DNA of 8,864 nucleotides from Candidatus Sumerlaeota bacterium. GTDB taxonomy: Bacteria; Sumerlaeota; Sumerlaeia; MVZB01; JAJFLK01. Of the stretch, positions 5,824-8,864 are shown one piece after another (the first letter of the stretch is position 1; each line of letters starts with the position of its first letter). Made by a program: the position numbers and the translations under genes. Under the pieces are notes generated by a model. The model did no database searches. It saw only the letters and a list, made by a program, of their open reading frames with translations, and had not been told where the DNA came from. The DNA lies in assembly GCA_021772735.1 (NCBI GenBank), contig JAJFLK010000250.1, forward strand, positions 1-8,864, given 5' to 3'.

Positions 5824-7361
5824 AGCGGTTGCGTCTGTTTCACGTTCGGATACCTTTGGGTTTGGCCCTGGTCGTGGCGTTAGTTGGATGTGGCGGAGCG
5901 GAAGTCGAAGCAGACAAAGCACATGAGGCAGGCGAACCCGCCCCCGCCGACCTCCCCCCCATCATCATCATCTCTCTGGATACGACCCGGGCCGATCACA
6001 TGGGGTTCTACGGGAATCCCTGGATCAGGACGCCGAACCTGGATCGGCTCGCCGCTGAATCGATCGTTTTCGAGGATGTCTCGCCATCGGCCCCGTCGAC
6101 GCTCGCCTCGCATACCTCTCTGTTCACCGGGAAATACGCGCACACACACGGCACGCCGGAAAATGGCCATACCGTGAACGCCGATAACGTGATGTTGGCA
6201 GAGGCGCTGCGCGCGGCCGGATATCGAACCGCAGGTTTTATCGGCGCCTTTCCGCTGAGCGCGCGGTTCGGTTTCGCGCAGGGCTTTGAGTCATACGACG
6301 AAAATTTTGATCTCATTCCGGGCCGGGGGATCCTGCCCGGCGCCGACGAGGGCGTCGTGACTGCTCAGCGCCGGGCCGGCGCGGTTGCCGATTCAGTCAT
6401 CGGTTGGATTGATGGGGGACTGGGCCGGGGGCTGGAGGCGGGCCCGGGTACGGGTGATCAGCCGCAGTTTCTGTTCATCCATTTCTTCGATCCGCACCGA
6501 CCCTACATGCCGCCGTCGCCTTACTCTGAAATGTATCAGGCCCCTGGGGCTGCTGACGACGCGGGGGCCGGCGACCGGATTCGCATCACTTCGCCCCGAC
6601 CCGAATTCGGGGAGCGGATGCTCTTCTCTGCCGAGCAATCCCTGAGAAACACCGAACTCTACGCGGGCGAGGTGACCTACCTGGACGCACAACTCGGCCG
6701 GATCATCGATCGGCTCGAATCCGAGGGGCTGCTCCAAAGCGCGATCATCGCGGTCGTGAGCGATCACGGCGAGCGGTTCTGGGAGCATTGGCCCCATTTC
6801 AATCACGGCATGAAGACGTATCAGGAGACCGTTCACGTCATCGGGACGATTCGTCTGCCGGGCGGACGCGGCGGAGGAGCCCGAGTCGATGCCCCCGTAT
6901 CGCTGGTCGATTTCATGCCCACGATTCTGACCGCCGCCGGACTGCCGATCCCCGAGGGTGTCGAGGGGCGCGTGCTCGATCTGGACGAGCCGGAGAACAT
7001 CAGCGGTGACGTTCCGGTTTTCTCCCAGGCGACCAAGCCGCACGATACGGATTGGCAAAAGATCGAAACCGATCCGCGCTGGCTCAATATGAACAAGACG
7101 CGCATGATCCGCCGTGGTCCGTTCAAGTTCATCCAGACACCGTTCCGCGAAACCGAAGAGCTGTATCATCTGCCCGACGATCCGTTTGAAAGCCAAAACC
7201 TGATCGAATCGGATGACGTGGAAGCGCAGGCCATTGCAAGTCGAATGCGCGCTGAGCTCGAAGCCTGGGCGAATTCAGCCGCGCCTCTGCAAAGCGGGTT
7301 CGCGACCGATGATGTCGATGACACGGTGAAGAAACTGAAATCTCTCGGTTATCTTCAATAG
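5820..7361 (+). CDS. Sulfatase-superfamily lipoprotein with Thr at the nucleophile position
   Basis: This 513-residue protein belongs to the alkaline phosphatase/sulfatase superfamily. A lipobox LVGC with Cys24 follows a basic, hydrophobic N-terminus, so it should be a membrane-anchored lipoprotein outside the cytoplasm. Metal-site motifs are present: SLDTTRADHMGFYG (Asp54 first), HFFDPHRPY at 221-229, SDHGE with Asp315 and His316, and NHG with His329. The usual activation motif C/S-x-P-S-R...TG is replaced by Thr94-LASHTSLFTG, putting Thr where formylglycine would form, Ala for Pro and His for Arg. Formylglycine maturation therefore should not occur; a phosphohydrolase or phosphotransferase role with a Thr nucleophile is possible. 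The C-terminal tail KKLKSLGYL is common in this subgroup. The ATG overlaps the aminotransferase stop (ATGA). Substrate is unknown. Confidence 0.92.
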   Translation: MKRLRLFHVRIPLGLALVVALVGCGGAEVEADKAHEAGEPAPADLPPIIIISLDTTRADHMGFYGNPWIRTPNLDRLAAESIVFEDVSPSAPSTLASHTSLFTGKYAHTHGTPENGHTVNADNVMLAEALRAAGYRTAGFIGAFPLSARFGFAQGFESYDENFDLIPGRGILPGADEGVVTAQRRAGAVADSVIGWIDGGLGRGLEAGPGTGDQPQFLFIHFFDPHRPYMPPSPYSEMYQAPGAADDAGAGDRIRITSPRPEFGERMLFSAEQSLRNTELYAGEVTYLDAQLGRIIDRLESEGLLQSAIIAVVSDHGERFWEHWPHFNHGMKTYQETVHVIGTIRLPGGRGGGARVDAPVSLVDFMPTILTAAGLPIPEGVEGRVLDLDEPENISGDVPVFSQATKPHDTDWQKIETDPRWLNMNKTRMIRRGPFKFIQTPFRETEELYHLPDDPFESQNLIESDDVEAQAIASRMRAELEAWANSAAPLQSGFATDDVDDTVKKLKSLGYLQ

Positions 7362-7409
7362 ATGGGGCGGGGATCGAGACAGGGCAAAAGCCCAGAGGTT
7401 ACCTATTCT

Positions 7410-7901
7410 ATGGCACGCTCGGATTTCACGTTCTTTCACGCGATGCGCGTGCGCTGGTCCGAAGTCGATGCGCAAGGCGTCGTCTTCAACGGCCATTACC
7501 TGAATTACTTCGACGTCGCGCAGACCGAATTCCTGCGCGCCGCAGGGTGCCCTTATCCCGATGGGTTGCGCGAGCTGGGGACGGATCTGTATCTGGTCCG
7601 AGCAACGCTCGAACTGCACGGCCCGGTGGGCTTCGACGACGAGATCGAGATCGGCGTGCGTGCTTCAAAGATTGGTCGAACGAGCGTGACATTCGTGTTC
7701 GAGGTTTTTGTTTCGCCTGACTCGAATGCAGCAAGCGAGGGGAGTGAATCCGATGGCGCAGCCTCCGCCGATGCGCGTGCCTCGGGCGAATCGGTTTACG
7801 TTAACGTCGGTACCGAAACTCGAAAACCTGCACCCCTGCCCGAGGCCCTGATCGCGAAGATTCGACCGACCGGCTCGATCGACTCGAACCCTGGCGCTTG
7901 A
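7410..7901 (+). CDS. Hotdog-fold acyl-CoA thioesterase (YbgC/FadM, 4-hydroxybenzoyl-CoA thioesterase family)
   Basis: Members hydrolyse acyl-CoA or aryl-CoA thioesters in the cytoplasm. From ATG 7410 the protein is 163 residues. The signature VRWSEVDAQGVVFNGHYLNY is at about residues 14-33, with Asp20 as the catalytic acid of the D..G.v....Y pattern, followed by helix residues FDVAQTEFLRAAG. Residues 102-126 (SPDSNAASEGSESDGAASAD and onward) are a low-complexity Ser/Ala/Gly/Asp/Glu insertion inside the beta-sheet region, absent from the roughly 130-residue family core. AGAGG lies 11 nt before this ATG. An in-frame ATG at 7362, touching the sulfatase stop (TAGATG), would add 16 unconserved residues and lacks a ribosome binding site. 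It is probably cotranscribed with the two genes before it. Substrate is unknown. Confidence 0.88.
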   Translation: MARSDFTFFHAMRVRWSEVDAQGVVFNGHYLNYFDVAQTEFLRAAGCPYPDGLRELGTDLYLVRATLELHGPVGFDDEIEIGVRASKIGRTSVTFVFEVFVSPDSNAASEGSESDGAASADARASGESVYVNVGTETRKPAPLPEALIAKIRPTGSIDSNPGA

Positions 7902-7903
7902 GC

Positions 7904-7930
7904 GAGCAGGAAGCCCCGGACTGCCTCTTT
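7904..7930 (+). terminator. Possible weak terminator between convergent genes
   Basis: GAGCAG (7904-7909) can pair with CTGcCTC (7921-7927) with one bulged base and an 11-nt loop, followed by TTT. It sits in the 27-nt gap between the thioesterase stop and the stop of the convergent gene, where a terminator is expected. The stem is short and imperfect and the T-run is only three bases, so the call is tentative. Confidence 0.25.
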
Positions 7931-8864
7931 ATCGATATCCGTCCCAGTCCGACGCCGAGTTCAGCGGCGCATTGAACGTAAGCGACACGATATTGAATTC
8001 CATATAGTCGGTGACAAAGAGGGTCACCTTGTCCGCCTCGGTGTGGACGGCCATCCCGTTCCAAGCCGCGTCGAAACTGTTGGAAACTCCGGTGATGAGA
8101 GTCACGGCCGCATTGATGGAATCGTCGGTGAAGTCATGCCTCGCTCCTGCACCGAGGTTTTCAAAGACGTAAACCTCACGATTCGCGAACGGAGCGAATC
8201 TATCGAACATGAAAATCGTGTCGTTATCGTCGATGACGAGTGAATTGATGCCGCCGTTCGAGCCTCCGAAGAGTGTTGCTTTATCAATCAAGATGCTCAC
8301 TGCGCCTCCCGGGGTGATTTGAAGGATCTGATCTGAACCGTCATAGAAATCCTCGTCAAACGTGACGTAGTTCCCTGCGCTTGTAACCGCGATGGCTGTG
8401 CCAAGACCAGCCTCGGGCCCGCCTGTTACTGCCGTGATGGCTGCGTTACTTGCGACAACCGTATCCGGACCCCCGGCAAAGGGAACGGAAACCAGATCAT
8501 TGGATGGGGCAAAGAAGTCGTTTACCTGGGCGATGACAAGTTCCTGGCTGGATTCATCTATGCCCACGCCGCTTATGCCGATGATGCTGCGAACATTCGT
8601 CAACGTCGCCGGGGAACCGGGGATGATGCGGACAATATCGTCCTGTGTGGGCGGACCCTGATTGATGAATTCCTGGAGGAAGATGGAGCCGTCGTTCGCG
8701 ACCGGGAGGTTAAGGACGTAGGGCGCGACGCTATCGAGATGTGGGAGAAGCTCGGCCTCGGTGATGATGGTTGTGAAGACGGGCGAGGGACCCGAGACGT
8801 CGATCGAAACAAGCTGAGCCAGCGGATCGGCGATCTTGTCCTGAGTGTAGATGTAGAGGAGTCC
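7929..8864 (-). CDS. Beta-propeller-like repetitive protein, C-terminal 311 residues (5' end outside window)
   Basis: The frame is open from the window edge to the TAA at 7929-7931 with no internal stop, so the start lies beyond 8864; a TTG at 8601-8603 is internal and not a start. No enzyme motif was recognised. The sequence is a series of about 40-60-residue beta-rich units, each with a pattern like GI..v.ID..d.l.i.d......d.vy.v, for example GINSLVIDDNDTIFMFDRF and GTAIAVTSAGNYVTFDEDF, rich in Asp, Gly, Thr and Val and free of Cys. That resembles NHL/TolB-type beta-propeller blades; at least five candidate blades are visible. The acidic, Cys-free composition suggests an exported protein, but the signal peptide is outside the window. 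No membrane anchor or PEP-CTERM sorting signal is present at the C-terminus, which ends SASDWDGYR. It converges on the thioesterase gene. Confidence 0.75.
   Translation of the reverse strand, partial: GLLYIYTQDKIADPLAQLVSIDVSGPSPVFTTIITEAELLPHLDSVAPYVLNLPVANDGSIFLQEFINQGPPTQDDIVRIIPGSPATLTNVRSIIGISGVGIDESSQELVIAQVNDFFAPSNDLVSVPFAGGPDTVVASNAAITAVTGGPEAGLGTAIAVTSAGNYVTFDEDFYDGSDQILQITPGGAVSILIDKATLFGGSNGGINSLVIDDNDTIFMFDRFAPFANREVYVFENLGAGARHDFTDDSINAAVTLITGVSNSFDAAWNGMAVHTEADKVTLFVTDYMEFNIVSLTFNAPLNSASDWDGYR

Noticed and set aside
6393..7196. A 267-codon minus-strand frame inside the sulfatase gene
   Set aside because: It is opposite conserved metal-site motifs of the sulfatase and its product is compositionally unlike a folded protein of a known family.
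8601..8603. TTG as start of a 224-residue minus-strand protein
   Set aside because: The same frame stays open to the window edge at 8864 with the same blade-like pattern, so the gene is truncated by the window and does not start here.

Overview
The window reads as a GC-rich bacterial chromosome segment, most likely from Planctomycetota or a related PVC lineage. The clues are an ATP synthase c subunit made with a cleavable-looking signal peptide, a lipoprotein of the sulfatase superfamily, and a secreted beta-propeller-like protein. The phylum assignment is inference and no single feature proves it. No mobile element, CRISPR array, tRNA, rRNA or phage gene was seen.

Positions 1-4517 hold the upstream part of an F-type ATP synthase operon on the minus strand. 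Read 5' to 3' on that strand it runs: a sigma-70-like promoter (4490-4517), atpZ, an atpI-like membrane gene, atpB (subunit a), atpE (c), atpF (b), atpH (delta) and the first 188 codons of atpA (alpha), which leaves the window at base 1. Genes for gamma, beta and epsilon would be expected beyond it. The atpI-like/atpB and atpF/atpH pairs overlap by four bases (ATGA). atpE sits apart, with a 121-134 nt leader upstream (depending on its start) and a 239 nt non-coding gap downstream that contains a perfect 9-bp hairpin. This layout would suit separate control of the c subunit, which is needed in many copies. Subunit a carries an unusual His/Asp/Ala-rich N-terminal extension and a short His-rich C-terminal tail. 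The c subunit lacks the known sodium ligands, so the enzyme should be proton-coupled.

Positions 4369-4632 form the divergent control region between the atp operon and a plus-strand cluster.

Positions 4633-7901 hold three tightly packed plus-strand genes. They encode a class I/II PLP aminotransferase, a sulfatase-superfamily lipoprotein with Thr where the formylglycine Cys/Ser would normally be, and a hotdog-fold acyl-CoA thioesterase with a low-complexity insertion. The first two overlap by four bases. No shared pathway can be named from sequence alone.

Positions 7929-8864 hold the 3' part of a convergent minus-strand gene for a repetitive, beta-rich, probably exported protein. Only 27 nt separate it from the thioesterase.

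Most of the window is ordinary housekeeping sequence. The points most worth a second look are the His-rich subunit a extension, the translation start and flanking RNA structures of atpE, and the Thr-type sulfatase homologue.
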